Source of the DNA: CAZKWG01 sp964615375
Lineage (GTDB): Bacteria > Myxococcota_A > UBA796 > CAZKWG01
Assembly: GCA_964615375.1 (NCBI GenBank)
Contig: CAZTOW010000011.1
Coordinates: 1-64,000, forward strand
DNA: 64,000 bases
Direction of reading: 5' to 3'
In this document: positions 38,824 through 48,100 of the stretch, one piece after another
Position numbering within the stretch: position 1 is the stretch's first letter
Layout of the letters: each line of letters starts with the position of its first letter
Notes under the pieces: generated by a model
What the model saw: the letters and a program-made list of their open reading frames with translations, nothing else
What the model was told of the DNA's origin: nothing
Databases searched by the model: none
Made by a program: the position numbers and the translations under genes

Positions 38824-39478
38824 CCAGCCCCTCCCAGAGCGTGGTCGAGGCGGGGAGCCCGAGGCAGCGGCTGATCGCCCCGAGGAGCTGGCGACAGACC
38901 AGCGGCGGGAGCAGGTTCGGGTTCTGGCGGCGCTCGAAGTCGGGGTGGGTGGGCTCGCACCAGGCGGCGGGCGTGAGCGCGTGGAACATGCGGCAGGCGA
39001 CGGGTCGATCGGCGTAGACGGTGCAGGCGCCGTCCGGCCCGAGCAGGGGGCAGGGGCGGTGGAGGGCGCGCTGGTGGCGCATGGCCAGCTCGCCGCCCTC
39101 GGCGCGCACCGCGGCGGCCCAGGCGCGGGCGGCGTCCTGGATGGCGGGCTCCAGCGCGTCCAGGCGCCCGTCGTAGCGCAGGCGGCGGCGCAGGCGCAGG
39201 CTCTCCACGCCCGCCACGCCGTGGGGGTTGTCGTGGCAGCAGGCGGAGCAGCCGCGGGCGCAGGTGAAGGGGCTCCGGGCGGCCAGCAGGGCGATCCAGG
39301 CGTCGTAGGCGGCGTAGGCGCTGGCGATCTCCGCCCAGAAGCCGTCGTCCTCGGCGGCGGCGGGGCCGGCGCTCATGGCGCGGCGCAGGGCGCTCTGGAG
39401 CGGGCGGAGCATGCGCTCGATCTGGGCCTGGGCCTCGGGGCTGTCCAGGCCCGGCAGGCTGATCTCGGTGTCGTGCAT
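38810..39478 (-). CDS. YkgJ-family cysteine cluster protein
   Basis: 222 aa. It has the CxxxCxxCC-type cluster of the YkgJ/Zinc- or iron-chelating domain (FTCARGCSACCHDN) and the downstream Cys residues (CPLLGPDGACTVYADRPVAC, then RMF). The family is predicted to bind zinc or an Fe-S cluster, with unknown biochemical role. N- and C-terminal regions are helical. Last gene of a probable operon maf-yggS-ykgJ (19 bp after yggS). Its 3' end overlaps the opposite lipoprotein gene. Confidence 0.85.
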   Translation of the reverse strand: MHDTEISLPGLDSPEAQAQIERMLRPLQSALRRAMSAGPAAAEDDGFWAEIASAYAAYDAWIALLAARSPFTCARGCSACCHDNPHGVAGVESLRLRRRLRYDGRLDALEPAIQDAARAWAAAVRAEGGELAMRHQRALHRPCPLLGPDGACTVYADRPVACRMFHALTPAAWCEPTHPDFERRQNPNLLPPLVCRQLLGAISRCLGLPASTTLWEGLATPG

Positions 39479-39497
39479 CGCCCCTCCGGGCCCTATC

Positions 39498-40187
39498 CTA
39501 CCGCGCGCCGAAGATGGCGGTGCCCACGCGCACGAAGGTGGCGCCGTGGCGGATGGCGACCTCGAAGTCGTGCGACATGCCCATGGAGAGCTCGTGGAGC
39601 GGGAGGCCCTCGGCGCGCCCCTGGGCGGCCAGGGCGGCGAGGCGCTCGAAGTAGGGGGCGGCGTCCTCGGGGTCCTCCTGCCAGGGAGGGATGGTCATGA
39701 GGCCGCGCAGCGCGAGGCCGGGCAGGGCGTGGACGGCGCGGGCCAGGGCCAGGACCTCCTCCGGCTCCACCCCGTGCTTGCTGTCCTCGCCGCCCAGGTG
39801 GACCTCGAGGAGCACGGGCAGGGGGTTGGGCCCGCCCGCTCCCCCGGTGGCGCGCACGCGCTCGTCCAGCGCCTCGGCCAGGGCCAGGCCGTCCACGCTC
39901 TCCACCATCTCCACGCGCCCGACCACGTACTTGACCTTGTTGCGCTGCAGCGAGCCGATGAAGTGCCAGCGCGCGCCCGGCCCCACAGGCTCGGTCTTGT
40001 CGCGCAGCTCCTGGGCGCGGCTCTCCCCGAACAGGGTCTGGCCGGCGGCCAGGGCCTCGCGGATGGCCTCGGGGGGGAAGGTCTTGGAGACGGCGATCAG
40101 GGTGACGCTGGCGGGATCGCGCCCGGCGGCGTGGGCGGCCTGCTCCAGGCGGGCGCGGATCTCGGCGAGGTTCTCGGCGACGCTCAT
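39498..40187 (-). CDS. yggS: YggS family pyridoxal-phosphate homeostasis protein
   Basis: 229 aa from the ATG at 40187, which overlaps the maf stop (ATGA). PLP-binding Lys35 is in TLIAVSKTFPPEAI, followed by FGESRAQELRDK, WHFIGSLQRNKVKYVV, LLEVHLGGEDSKHGV, LRGLMTIPPW and LSMGMSHDFEVAIRHGATFV (then RVGTAIFG), all characteristic of the alanine-racemase-N-like YggS/PROSC fold. A monomeric protein that buffers free PLP; no enzymatic activity is known. Longer upstream reading is a maf shadow. Confidence 0.95.
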   Translation of the reverse strand: MSVAENLAEIRARLEQAAHAAGRDPASVTLIAVSKTFPPEAIREALAAGQTLFGESRAQELRDKTEPVGPGARWHFIGSLQRNKVKYVVGRVEMVESVDGLALAEALDERVRATGGAGGPNPLPVLLEVHLGGEDSKHGVEPEEVLALARAVHALPGLALRGLMTIPPWQEDPEDAAPYFERLAALAAQGRAEGLPLHELSMGMSHDFEVAIRHGATFVRVGTAIFGAR

Positions 40188-40801
40188 GAGGAGGCGCTCT
40201 CGGCGGCAGGAGGGAAGAGGGGTTGAATGCCGACGCGGTGGAGCGCGTCCAAGACCGGGGTCATCGGCAGCCCCACCACGCAGGTGAAGCTGCCGACCAC
40301 GCGGTCGATCAGCGCCACGCCGCGCTCCTGGATCCCATAAGAGCCGGCCTTGTCCCGGCCCTCTCCGCTGCGCACATAGTGGGCGATGTTCTCGGGGGAT
40401 AATACCCGGAAGCGCACGCGGGTCGTGACGTGACCCAGGAGGCGCCGCGGGCCGGGGGTGGGCATCGGGCCGCCGCCCCAGCGCAGGCACCAGGCGGTGG
40501 TCACGCGGTGCCAGCGCCCGGAGAGCTCGGACAGGATGCGCGCGGCGTCGGCGTCGTCCAGCGGCTTCTCGTAGATGTCGTCGCCGATGTGGACGACCGT
40601 GTCGGCGCCCAGCACCCAGCTCTCCGGCGCATGCACGGCGGCGGCCTTCTCCGCGGCGAGGCGGCGCGCGTAGGCGACGGGGCGCTCACCCGGCGCCCGG
40701 ACCTCGGGGATCTCGGGCGGGCGCACGGAGCGGAGCGGGATGCCGGCGGTGGCGAGGAGCTGCCGCCGGCGCGGCGAGCCGCTGGCGAGCACGAGGGACA
40801 T
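40184..40801 (-). CDS. maf: Maf family nucleotide pyrophosphatase
   Basis: 205 aa from the ATG at 40801 (GGGAGG just upstream). Family signature LASGSPRRRQLLATAGI at the N-terminus, then VLGADTVVHIGDDIYEKPLD, GRWHRVTTAWCL and a C-terminal KAGSYGIQERGVALIDRVVG (then SFTCVVGLP). Maf proteins hydrolyse modified or canonical nucleotides (dTTP/UTP) as housekeeping or division-linked enzymes. An insert WGGGPMPTPGPRRLLGH in the middle makes it slightly longer than usual. Coupled to yggS. Confidence 0.94.
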   Translation of the reverse strand: MSLVLASGSPRRRQLLATAGIPLRSVRPPEIPEVRAPGERPVAYARRLAAEKAAAVHAPESWVLGADTVVHIGDDIYEKPLDDADAARILSELSGRWHRVTTAWCLRWGGGPMPTPGPRRLLGHVTTRVRFRVLSPENIAHYVRSGEGRDKAGSYGIQERGVALIDRVVGSFTCVVGLPMTPVLDALHRVGIQPLFPPAAESASS

Positions 40802-40833
40802 GGGGCCTCCCGGTCGGGGGGCCCTGTCTTAAC

Positions 40834-41328
40834 CTACTTGTTCGCCCAGGTGCTGATCTGGAGCTGCCCGCTGAAGAGCACGTCGGTCTCCTCGCCGGCC
40901 AGCCCGAAGCCGATGCCCGGGACCACATAGATGCCGAAGCCCATGCCCTTCTGGGTCTGGGCGCCCATGCGGACCTTGCCCATGACGCCCAGATTGAGCG
41001 GGTCGAAGTCGAAGTTGGTGGCGATGTCCAGGCTGCCGCCCGGCTGGATGACGCCGCCGATGTCCTCGTTGACCTTCAGGCGGCGGGTGGTCATGTAGAA
41101 GTCGCCGCCCAGGTAGATCTGCTCGCCGATGACGCCGCGAACCAGGTCGAGCGCGTGGACCTGAATGACCATGCCCTCGGTGTGGTAGTCCACGGTGGGC
41201 AGGGCCGAGCCCGAGGCGAAGTAGCCCTTGGCGCCGCCGTCGAAGCCGGTGAACCAGGTGACGCCGACGCCGGCCTGGGCGACGGAGGGGAGAACAGCGA
41301 GAGCGGCAGCGAGGAGAGTGCGCTTCAT
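40834..41328 (-). CDS. Small outer-membrane/periplasmic beta-rich protein
   Basis: 164 aa from the ATG at 41328, 6 nt after GGAGGT. Signal peptide MKRTLLAAALAVLPSVAQAG, then Gly/aromatic-rich alternating strands (GVTWFTGFDGGAKGYFASG, GMGFGIYVVPGIGFGLAG) that suggest a small beta-barrel or porin-like fold. No Cys. Family not recognised. Lies 32 bp upstream of maf on the same strand; its start and strong ribosome site suggest its own promoter. Confidence 0.65.
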   Translation of the reverse strand: MKRTLLAAALAVLPSVAQAGVGVTWFTGFDGGAKGYFASGSALPTVDYHTEGMVIQVHALDLVRGVIGEQIYLGGDFYMTTRRLKVNEDIGGVIQPGGSLDIATNFDFDPLNLGVMGKVRMGAQTQKGMGFGIYVVPGIGFGLAGEETDVLFSGQLQISTWANK

Positions 41329-41414
41329 GATGGACCTCCGATGAGGGGGGAACATCCCTTCCATCGCAGGAATCGGGGCTCCTGGCAAGGGGGGCGGACT
41401 TTCACGCGGCCCGC

Positions 41415-41987
41415 TCAGAGCGCGTCCAGCAGGCGAGCCCAGGTCCCAGGCGGGATCTCGCGGACGGTCGGCGTGGCGTTGGGGACGCGGTTCCGTCCGA
41501 TCAGCTCCCGCGGCGTGTCGTCCAGCAGCCCGAAGAGGGTGCGCAGGAGGCCGCCGTGGCTCACGAAGAGGGTGTCTGCGTCGCCCTCGAGCTCGGCGAG
41601 CGATGTGAGCGCGCGGCGTGCCAGGTCCACATGGCTCTCGCCCTCGGGCGGGCGCGTGTCCCACCCCAGCAGCACCTCGTGGCGCCCGTCGGCCCGCAGG
41701 TCCTCCAGGTAGAGCCCGCTCCACGCGCCCAGGTGGCGCTCGCGCAGGGCGGGGTCGATCTGGAGGGGCGGGCGCGCGGCGCGGGCCTCCAGCACGAGCT
41801 CGGCGGTGCGCAGTGCGCGCGTGAGATCGCTCGTGATCACGCGCTCGACGGGCTGATCGGCGAGCAGGGCCCCGGCCAGGCGAGCCTGCTCCTCGCCCCG
41901 CGGGGTCAGCGGGACGTCGTCCCATCCGGCCAGGAAGCCGCCCGCGTTCGCCGTGCTCTCGCCGTGCCTCAGGAAGATCCAGCGCAT
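41415..41987 (-). CDS. Histidine phosphatase (phosphoglycerate mutase family)
   Basis: 190 aa. The catalytic RHGE motif is at the N-terminus (MRWIFLRHGESTANAGGF), with LTPRGEEQARLAGALL, ITSDLTRALRTAEL, LRERHLGAWSG and the second catalytic His in DTLFVSHGGLLRTL. This is a complete branch-1 histidine phosphatase. Substrate not predictable; similar proteins include CobC-like, GpmB-like and broad phosphatases. Divergent from the phosphoesterase gene at 42038. Confidence 0.92.
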   Translation of the reverse strand: MRWIFLRHGESTANAGGFLAGWDDVPLTPRGEEQARLAGALLADQPVERVITSDLTRALRTAELVLEARAARPPLQIDPALRERHLGAWSGLYLEDLRADGRHEVLLGWDTRPPEGESHVDLARRALTSLAELEGDADTLFVSHGGLLRTLFGLLDDTPRELIGRNRVPNATPTVREIPPGTWARLLDAL

Positions 41988-42037
41988 GGGGGCTGATAGC
42001 CTGTGGTGTGACCCCGCGCGAGCGGGGAGGAGGTCCC

Positions 42038-43528
42038 ATGCTCCTGCTCCTGGCTGCCCTCCCTGGCTTCTCGGCGACGCCCGACGCGCCGACCCTCGCG
42101 AGCCCGCTGGACGGGGCGGCGGGGGTGGCCTCGCCGGTGACCCTCTCGGTGAGCGCCTCGGACGCCGACAGCGACGCGCTGAGCGCGACCTTCTACGGCC
42201 GGGCGCGCGCGGCGCGGGGCGAGGACTTCACGATCATCGCGCTCCCCGACACGCAGCACTACGCCTGCGGGTGCGCGGGGGGCAGCACCGAGACCTTCGG
42301 GCTCCAGACGAGCTGGATCGTCGAGCAGGTCGGGGCGCTGAACATCGCCTACGTGGCGCAGCTCGGCGACTGCGTGGAGAACGGGGACGAGGCGCCCGAC
42401 GAGTGGATCATCGCGGACGCGGCCTTCTCCTACTTCGAGGAGGACCGCTCGCCCTACGCCCTGCCGGCAGGCGGGCTCCCCTACGGGATCGCGGTAGGCA
42501 ACCACGACCAGACACCCATGGGCGACCCCGAGGGGACCACGCTGTACTACAACCTCTACTTTGGATCCGATCGCTTCGCAAGCGCGGCCTGGTACGGCGG
42601 ACATTACGGCGACAACAACGACAATCACTACGACCTCTTCGAGGCCGGTGGGCAGGGCTTCATCGCGATTCACTTCGAGTACGACACGGTGCCCGACGCC
42701 GAGGTGCTCGCCTGGGCCGACGCGCTGCTGAGCACCCACGCCGACCGGCACGCCATCGTCGTCGCCCACTACCTGTTGAACTCCAGCGGGGAGTTCTCCA
42801 CCCAGGGTCGCGAGACCTACGAGGCGCTCTCCGGTCACCGCAACCTCTTCCTGATGCTGGCGGGCCACGTCTCGGCGGAGGCCCAGCGCACCGACCTGGG
42901 CGTCGGCACCGTCCACACCCTGCTCTCCGACTACCAGAGCCGGAGCGGGGGAGGGGACGGCTGGCTGCGCGTCCTGCAGCTCTCGCCCGAGGCCGGCACG
43001 ATCTCGGTCAGCACCTACTCGCCCACCCTGGACAGCTCTGAGGACGACGAGGACAGCCTGTTCACCCTGGACTGGGACCCCGACCTGAGCGACTGGCAGG
43101 AGCTGGGGACCGTCCCTGTCGTGGACGGGGCGGCCTCCCTCATCTGGGAGGGCCTGGACCCGGAGCTCACCTATGAGTGGAAGGTCATCGTCACGGACGG
43201 GACAGACAGCGTCGGCGCGGGGCCGTGGACCTTCACTACGGCCGCGGCGGTGGTCGTGGATACGGGCGAGGACAGCGGGGGAGGCGAGACGGCGACCCAC
43301 ACCGGCGAGAGCGGCGGCGTGGACAGCGCCGGTGAGGGCGAGGGCGAGGGTGAAGGCGAAGGTGAGGGAGAGGCCGAGACGGCGGCGCCCAAGGTGGAGG
43401 GGGAGGGCTGTGGATGTGGGAGCGCTGGTGGCGGGAGTTGGGCCTGGCTGGCTGGTCTGGCGGGCCTTCTGGCGGGGAGGCGCCGGATCCGACCCGACAC
43501 CAGCGCTCGGTCCCCCACACCCGACTGA
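42038..43528 (+). CDS. Secreted calcineurin-like phosphoesterase with MYXO-CTERM-like tail
   Basis: 496 aa from the ATG at 42038, after GGGAGGAGG. Signal peptide MLLLLAALPGFSA, a fibronectin/Ig-like strand segment (LASPLDGAAGVASPVTLSVS), then a metallophosphoesterase domain with metal-ligand motifs ALPDTQHYACG, AQLGDCVENGD, VGNHDQTP, IVVAHYLLN and LAGHVSAEAQ. A second FN3-like segment (LDPELTYEWKVIVTDG) follows. The linker is acidic with a Gly-Glu repeat encoded by GAGGGY hexamers. The C-terminus GCGCGSAGG + hydrophobic stretch + GRRRIRP is MYXO-CTERM-like, but about 11 extra residues follow the Arg cluster. Probably a surface phosphoesterase or nucleotidase. Confidence 0.85.
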   Translation: MLLLLAALPGFSATPDAPTLASPLDGAAGVASPVTLSVSASDADSDALSATFYGRARAARGEDFTIIALPDTQHYACGCAGGSTETFGLQTSWIVEQVGALNIAYVAQLGDCVENGDEAPDEWIIADAAFSYFEEDRSPYALPAGGLPYGIAVGNHDQTPMGDPEGTTLYYNLYFGSDRFASAAWYGGHYGDNNDNHYDLFEAGGQGFIAIHFEYDTVPDAEVLAWADALLSTHADRHAIVVAHYLLNSSGEFSTQGRETYEALSGHRNLFLMLAGHVSAEAQRTDLGVGTVHTLLSDYQSRSGGGDGWLRVLQLSPEAGTISVSTYSPTLDSSEDDEDSLFTLDWDPDLSDWQELGTVPVVDGAASLIWEGLDPELTYEWKVIVTDGTDSVGAGPWTFTTAAAVVVDTGEDSGGGETATHTGESGGVDSAGEGEGEGEGEGEGEAETAAPKVEGEGCGCGSAGGGSWAWLAGLAGLLAGRRRIRPDTSARSPTPD

Positions 43529-43868
43529 CCCCCAGACGGCGAAGCCCCCAAGACACTCCCCGAGCGCGGCGATGAGGCCCCAGCCCGCCCCGACCCCTCT
43601 TACGCGCCGACTCTGTGCTCCCTGTGTCTCTGTGGTGAATCGCCCGATCAAGATGTCTGCCAGGTCGAAATTTCGGCTAAGTACGTCGATTCTTCGGACA
43701 GGTAACCACAGAGACACAGGGGGCACAGAGTCGACGCGGCCAGAGCTCGGTGGCGGGGCGGACGGATCGAACGCGCTTACAGGGCGAGGGTTGGAGGGGG
43801 CAATCATCGCGAGGCTGGGCAAGAATCTGGTACTCACCAAGATGAAGAACACGAACAATGTGATGCGA
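43529..43868. other. 340-bp gene-free gap holding a near-palindromic element
   Basis: No gene is supported here. The stretch carries the 126-bp inverted-repeat element (listed separately) and, from about 43740, sequence of lower GC than the flanks with no motif I recognise. Confidence 0.6.
43608..43733. repeat. 126-bp near-palindromic element with 29-bp inverted arms
   Basis: Left arm 43608-43636 and right arm 43705-43733 are inverted copies with one mismatch (arm sequence starts CGACTCTGTG and ends CTCTGTGGT). The 10-bp palindrome CGAAATTTCG (43666-43675) sits exactly on the dyad axis, and GAATCG/CGATTC lie inside the arms. ACGCG occurs just outside both arms (43602-43606 and 43734-43738), possibly a target-site duplication. 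No coding capacity. It could be a MITE/REP-type mobile repeat or a strong bidirectional terminator. Confidence 0.75.
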
Positions 43869-44468
43869 TCAACCGGGCACCGGTGTTGGCACCGGTGTCC
43901 CTGTAAGAACCAGTTCGCGAAGGTCAGAAATGAGTTTGGAGATTCTCGCGGACTCCCAGCCTGTCGCCTCAGGGCGTATCCAATGTCGCCCGCCAACCAT
44001 TTCATGAAGAAGGTAGCCTGGTACAAACTCTCCTTGCGCAGTCGCCCAAGCCACGCCCTCGTCGAGCAGGATTAGGAACTCGCCCCGGACAGCTTCACTT
44101 TCAAGGAGTCTGTCGAGTCCAAGATCGAAATGCCCCACACCATAGAGGTTGACCTCCGTTCGCCAGAACGAGAGCCAGTTGGATAGAGGAGGACCATACT
44201 CAACCCTACTGCTCTGAGCCGCTTGCGCAAGAACGCCTATCGTGGCCTCCAGAGTTTGGGTGTTCACCCTGATTCTACTTGTTCCATACTCGATCAATGC
44301 GTGGCCCATCAGGACTACCCCTACCAGATGAATCATTGAGCTGGTCTTGAGCTGGTACCAGGTATCTTGATTATCGCTCAGATGCCAGATATTCAGGTTA
44401 TCCTGCCCATACCTCGCGATCTCCTCCCGGTCCCGACCCTCACCCTCAAGGCGCACACCCCAGCGCAT
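43869..44468 (-). CDS. Hypothetical protein in a lower-GC patch
   Basis: 199 aa from the ATG at 44468, overlapping the upstream gene by 23 bp. No signal peptide. The middle has one hydrophobic stretch (MIHLVGVVLMGHALIEYG) and the rest is mixed helix/strand (TLEATIGVLAQAAQ, FDLGLDRLLESEAVRGEFLI). It ends in TPVPTPVPG, encoded by a short repeat. No family recognised. Base and codon use is clearly lower in GC than the flanking genes, consistent with recent acquisition. Whether it is translated from this start is uncertain. Confidence 0.5.
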   Translation of the reverse strand: MRWGVRLEGEGRDREEIARYGQDNLNIWHLSDNQDTWYQLKTSSMIHLVGVVLMGHALIEYGTSRIRVNTQTLEATIGVLAQAAQSSRVEYGPPLSNWLSFWRTEVNLYGVGHFDLGLDRLLESEAVRGEFLILLDEGVAWATAQGEFVPGYLLHEMVGGRHWIRPEATGWESARISKLISDLRELVLTGTPVPTPVPG

Positions 44469-45057
44469 ACGCGATCTCGTTCACATAGAGCTCCGCCATG
44501 TCGCTCTGGCCGTCGTCGTCGTCGGTGGTCTGGAGGATCCAGAAGGAGAAGCCGTTGACCATGACCTGGCCGTCGTGGGTGGCGAGGATGGCGATCTCGT
44601 CCTCGTCCGCGGAGAAGACGCCGAGCGAGGTTCCGCTGGCGCCGGACTCCACCTCCAGGGACATGCCGTTGATGCCGTCGTCGTGCACAAAGGAGGAGAT
44701 CGAGTCAGGCAGCGTCTCGTACTGCTCCCAGCGCGCGCTGCCGGAGCTCGCGGAGAGCGGGAGCCGCTCCCGCGTGGTCGTCGAGACGCTGGCGTCCAGG
44801 AACCCGAGGGCCACCGTGTCCGAGTAGAGGTACCACCAGGTGACGATCACCACGGTCCCGTCCGTGATCGCCGTATACATCCGGTCTCGGATGCTGGTGG
44901 AGAGCGTCCCCGCAGGGATGTCGAGGACGAGCACGTCCCAGATGCCGGCGTCGAAGGTGGAGGTAAAGCTGCCGTTGGAGGTCGTCGAGCTGAGCGTGAC
45001 CCCACCCAGGAGGACCGTGAACAGGGCGAGCATGCAGGACAGAACGGCGCGGGTCAT
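44446..45057 (-). CDS. Hypothetical secreted protein (Rossmann/GATase-like)
   Basis: 203 aa from the ATG at 45057 (AGAGGC a few nt upstream). Signal peptide MTRAVLSCMLALFTVLLGGV. The mature part reads like a small alpha/beta domain (DAGIWDVLVLDIPAGTLSTS, ITDGTVVIVTWWYLYSD), a pattern seen in DUF4350 or ThuA-like glutamine-amidotransferase folds that sense or process extracellular ligands, but no catalytic Cys is evident, so this is only a fold guess. Upstream of, and overlapping, the lower-GC hypothetical gene. Confidence 0.6.
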   Translation of the reverse strand: MTRAVLSCMLALFTVLLGGVTLSSTTSNGSFTSTFDAGIWDVLVLDIPAGTLSTSIRDRMYTAITDGTVVIVTWWYLYSDTVALGFLDASVSTTTRERLPLSASSGSARWEQYETLPDSISSFVHDDGINGMSLEVESGASGTSLGVFSADEDEIAILATHDGQVMVNGFSFWILQTTDDDDGQSDMAELYVNEIAYALGCAP

Positions 45058-45136
45058 GATGCCTCTGCCCACACCGTAGATCTGTCTCTGCCGATCGACT
45101 ACACCTGTCTACTGTCTGCGGAGCCTCCGCCCACCC

Positions 45137-48100
45137 TCAGACCCAGGCCACGTCCTTGAGCTTCGTCCGGGCCACGAAGCCGCGGATGCGCTCCTCGGCC
45201 ACCAGCAGGGTCGCCACGTCGGGCTGGTCGCCCAGCACGCGGTCCATCTCCGCCTGGAGCGCGCCCAGCGGCCCCTTCTGGAGCTGGAAGGCGACGCGGT
45301 CCACGCCGATCTGGGCGCGCGAGCCAAGGTCGAGCCCGTCCACCATCTGGCGCAGGAGGGCCAGGAAGCGGTTCTTGAGGATGCCCATCGCGATGGCGTC
45401 CCAGCGGCCGTGCGTCTTGCGGACCGAGAGGGCGCGCAGGGCGGGCAGGATGCGGCTGGCCTCGCCGACGGCGAGGTAGCGCACCACGCCCGCGGTGCCG
45501 CCGGCCTCCTTGCCGCCCAGCAGCGCGATCTCGCGCGCCGTCACCAGGTCCTCCAGCGCCACGATGCGCGCCGCCGTGCTGGCCGGCACCTTGATGCCCA
45601 CGTACTGGTCGGCGCGGGCGCGGGCCCGCTCCTCCATGGCCGCGGCGCGGTTGCCCGCCACGCGCGCGAGCACGCCGGCGATGGCCGCCTTGTCCTCCTT
45701 CCAGGGGCCGGGCTCGCCAGGGGCCAGCCACAGCGCGACGAGGGCCTGGACCTGATCGTTCAGATCCACCCACGCCTGATACTTGGAGTCCACGCTGGCG
45801 TCGCAGGCGCGCAGCTCGGCCATGATCTCGTCCCCGCCCACCAGGTCCATGGCGTGCAGCCAGGCGCCGGCGATCACCGCCGGGTTGGCCCCGGTCAGCT
45901 CCATCATCGTCGGGAAGAGCGCGAGCCCGCCCTCCCCCGCGACGTGCATGAGCACGGAGGTCATGCCGATGTTGCGATGCAGCATGTGGCGCGGGATGTC
46001 GTCGCGGTAGCGCTCCTGCACCGTCTTGGGGAAGTAGCGCAGCACGATGTCGCCGAAGCCCGGGATGGGCTCAGGGTCCGCCGAGAGCAGGATCTTCTTG
46101 ACGTGCATCTTGACGTTGGCCTGGAGCACCGCCAGCTCGGGCCGGGTCAGGCCCTGACCGACCGCGCCGCGGCGCGCCAGATCCTCGTCGCTCGGCAGCA
46201 CCAGCTCCGCCCGCGAGCGCCCGCCGCGCGCCGTCACCCAGTCGATGACCCGGGCGTACTGCATCGGGTCGCGGGCCGAGCGCACCTGGTCCAGCGAGAG
46301 CTGGCGGCCGTGCCGGTCGTTGTTGGCGAGCACGCTCTGGGCGACCTCCTCGGTCATGCTCTCCAGCAGCGTGTTGCGCTCGTCCAGGCTGAGCCGGCCG
46401 GCGGCCACCATCGGGTTCAGCAGGATCTTGAGGTTGACCTCGTGATCCGACAGGTCCACGCCGCCCGAGTTGTCCACCGCGTCGTTGTTGATGCGCCCGC
46501 CGCGCTGCGCGTACTCGATGCGCGCCGCCTGGGTGAAGCCCAGGTTGCCGCCCTCAAACGCCATGCGGCAGCGCAGCTCGTTGGCGTTGACGCGGAGGTT
46601 GTCGTTGGTCGCGTCGCCCGCGTCCTGGTGGGACTCGAAGCTGGACTTGACGTAGGTGCCGATGCCGCCGTTCAGCAGCATGTCCACGTCCATGCGCAGG
46701 ATCAGCCGGATGACGTCGTCCACCGGCAGCTCGGGCTTCAGCACGCCCAGCATGCGCTGGACCTCGGGGCTCAGCGGGATGGCCTTGGCCTTGCGGCTGT
46801 AGATGCCACCGCCCTGCGAGATCAGCTCCTGGTTGTAGTGGTCCCAGCCCTTGACCTCACGGAAGAGGCGCAGGCGCTCCTCGTAGCTCTTCTGCGGGTC
46901 GGGGTTCGGGTCCAGGAAGACGTGGAGGTGGTTGAAGGCCGCCAGCAGCTTCATCTTGGGCGACTCGATGACGCCGTTGCCGAACACGTCGCCCGAGGTG
47001 TCGCCGACGCCCACCGCGGTGAACTCGTCCTTGTAGGGGTCGCGCCCCATCTCGCGGAAGTGGCGCTTGGCCAGCACCCAGGCGCCGCGGGCCGTGATGC
47101 CCACCACCTTGTGGTCGTAGCCGTTGCTGCCGCCCGAGGCGAAGGCGTCACCCAGCCAGAAGCCGTACTCCTTGGAGAGCCCGTTGGCGGTGTCCGAGAG
47201 GTGGGCCGTGCCCTTGTCGGCGGCGACGACCAGGTAGGGGTCGTTCTCGTCCCAGCGCACCACGTCCGGCGGGGGGACGACCTCGCCCGCCACGTAGTTG
47301 TCGGTGACGTCCAGCATCCCGCGGATCAGCACCTTGTAGAGCTCGTCGGCCTTGCGGCGCAGCTCACGCCCGTCGCGGATCGCGGGGTTCTTGAGGAAGA
47401 AGCCCCCCTTCGAGCCCTCCGGCACGATCAGCACGTTCTTGACCATCTGCGTGGACACGAGGCCCAGGATCTCGCGGCGGAAGTCCTCGCGATCGGACCA
47501 GCGGATCCCGCCGCGGGCGATGGGGCCGCCGCGCAGGTGCACGCCCTCGACCTCGCGGTGGTGGACGTAGATCTCCTTCCGCATCTTCGGGCTCGGCATC
47601 GCGCGGACCAGCGCGCAGTCGAACTTCAACGAGATGTAGTGGAAGGGGCGCGCGCGGTAGAAGTTCGTCCGCAGCGTGCTCTCGATGAGGTTGTGCAGGT
47701 TGCGGAAGGTGCCGTCCTGGTCCACGTCCGTCACCGAGCGCAGCGCGTCCAGGAAGGCGTCGCTGGCCGCCTGGAAGCGGGCCTCGCGACCCTCGCCCCC
47801 GGCGGGGTTGAAGCGCGCCTCGAAGCAGGCCCACAGGAGCTGGAGCAGGTCCGGGCGGTCGCCCAGGATCTCGGCGACGCGGGCCAGCGTGTAGCGCTGC
47901 CCGAGCTGGCGGGCGAAGCCGTTGTAGCCGCGCAGGGCGTCCACGGCCTGCCAGGAGAGCCCGGCGCGCAGGATGAGCCGGTTCAGCACGTCGTTGGGGA
48001 TCTTCTGCGTGAAGACCGCCTGCAGCCCCTCCACCAGCAGCTGGCGGCGCTCCAGCACCTGCTCCACCGACACGCCGCTCACCTCCTTGATGCGGAAGGT

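Noticed and set aside
43337..43380. GAGGGY hexamer repeats considered as a CRISPR or minisatellite
   Set aside because: They encode a Gly-Glu linker within the phosphoesterase frame; no spacers.
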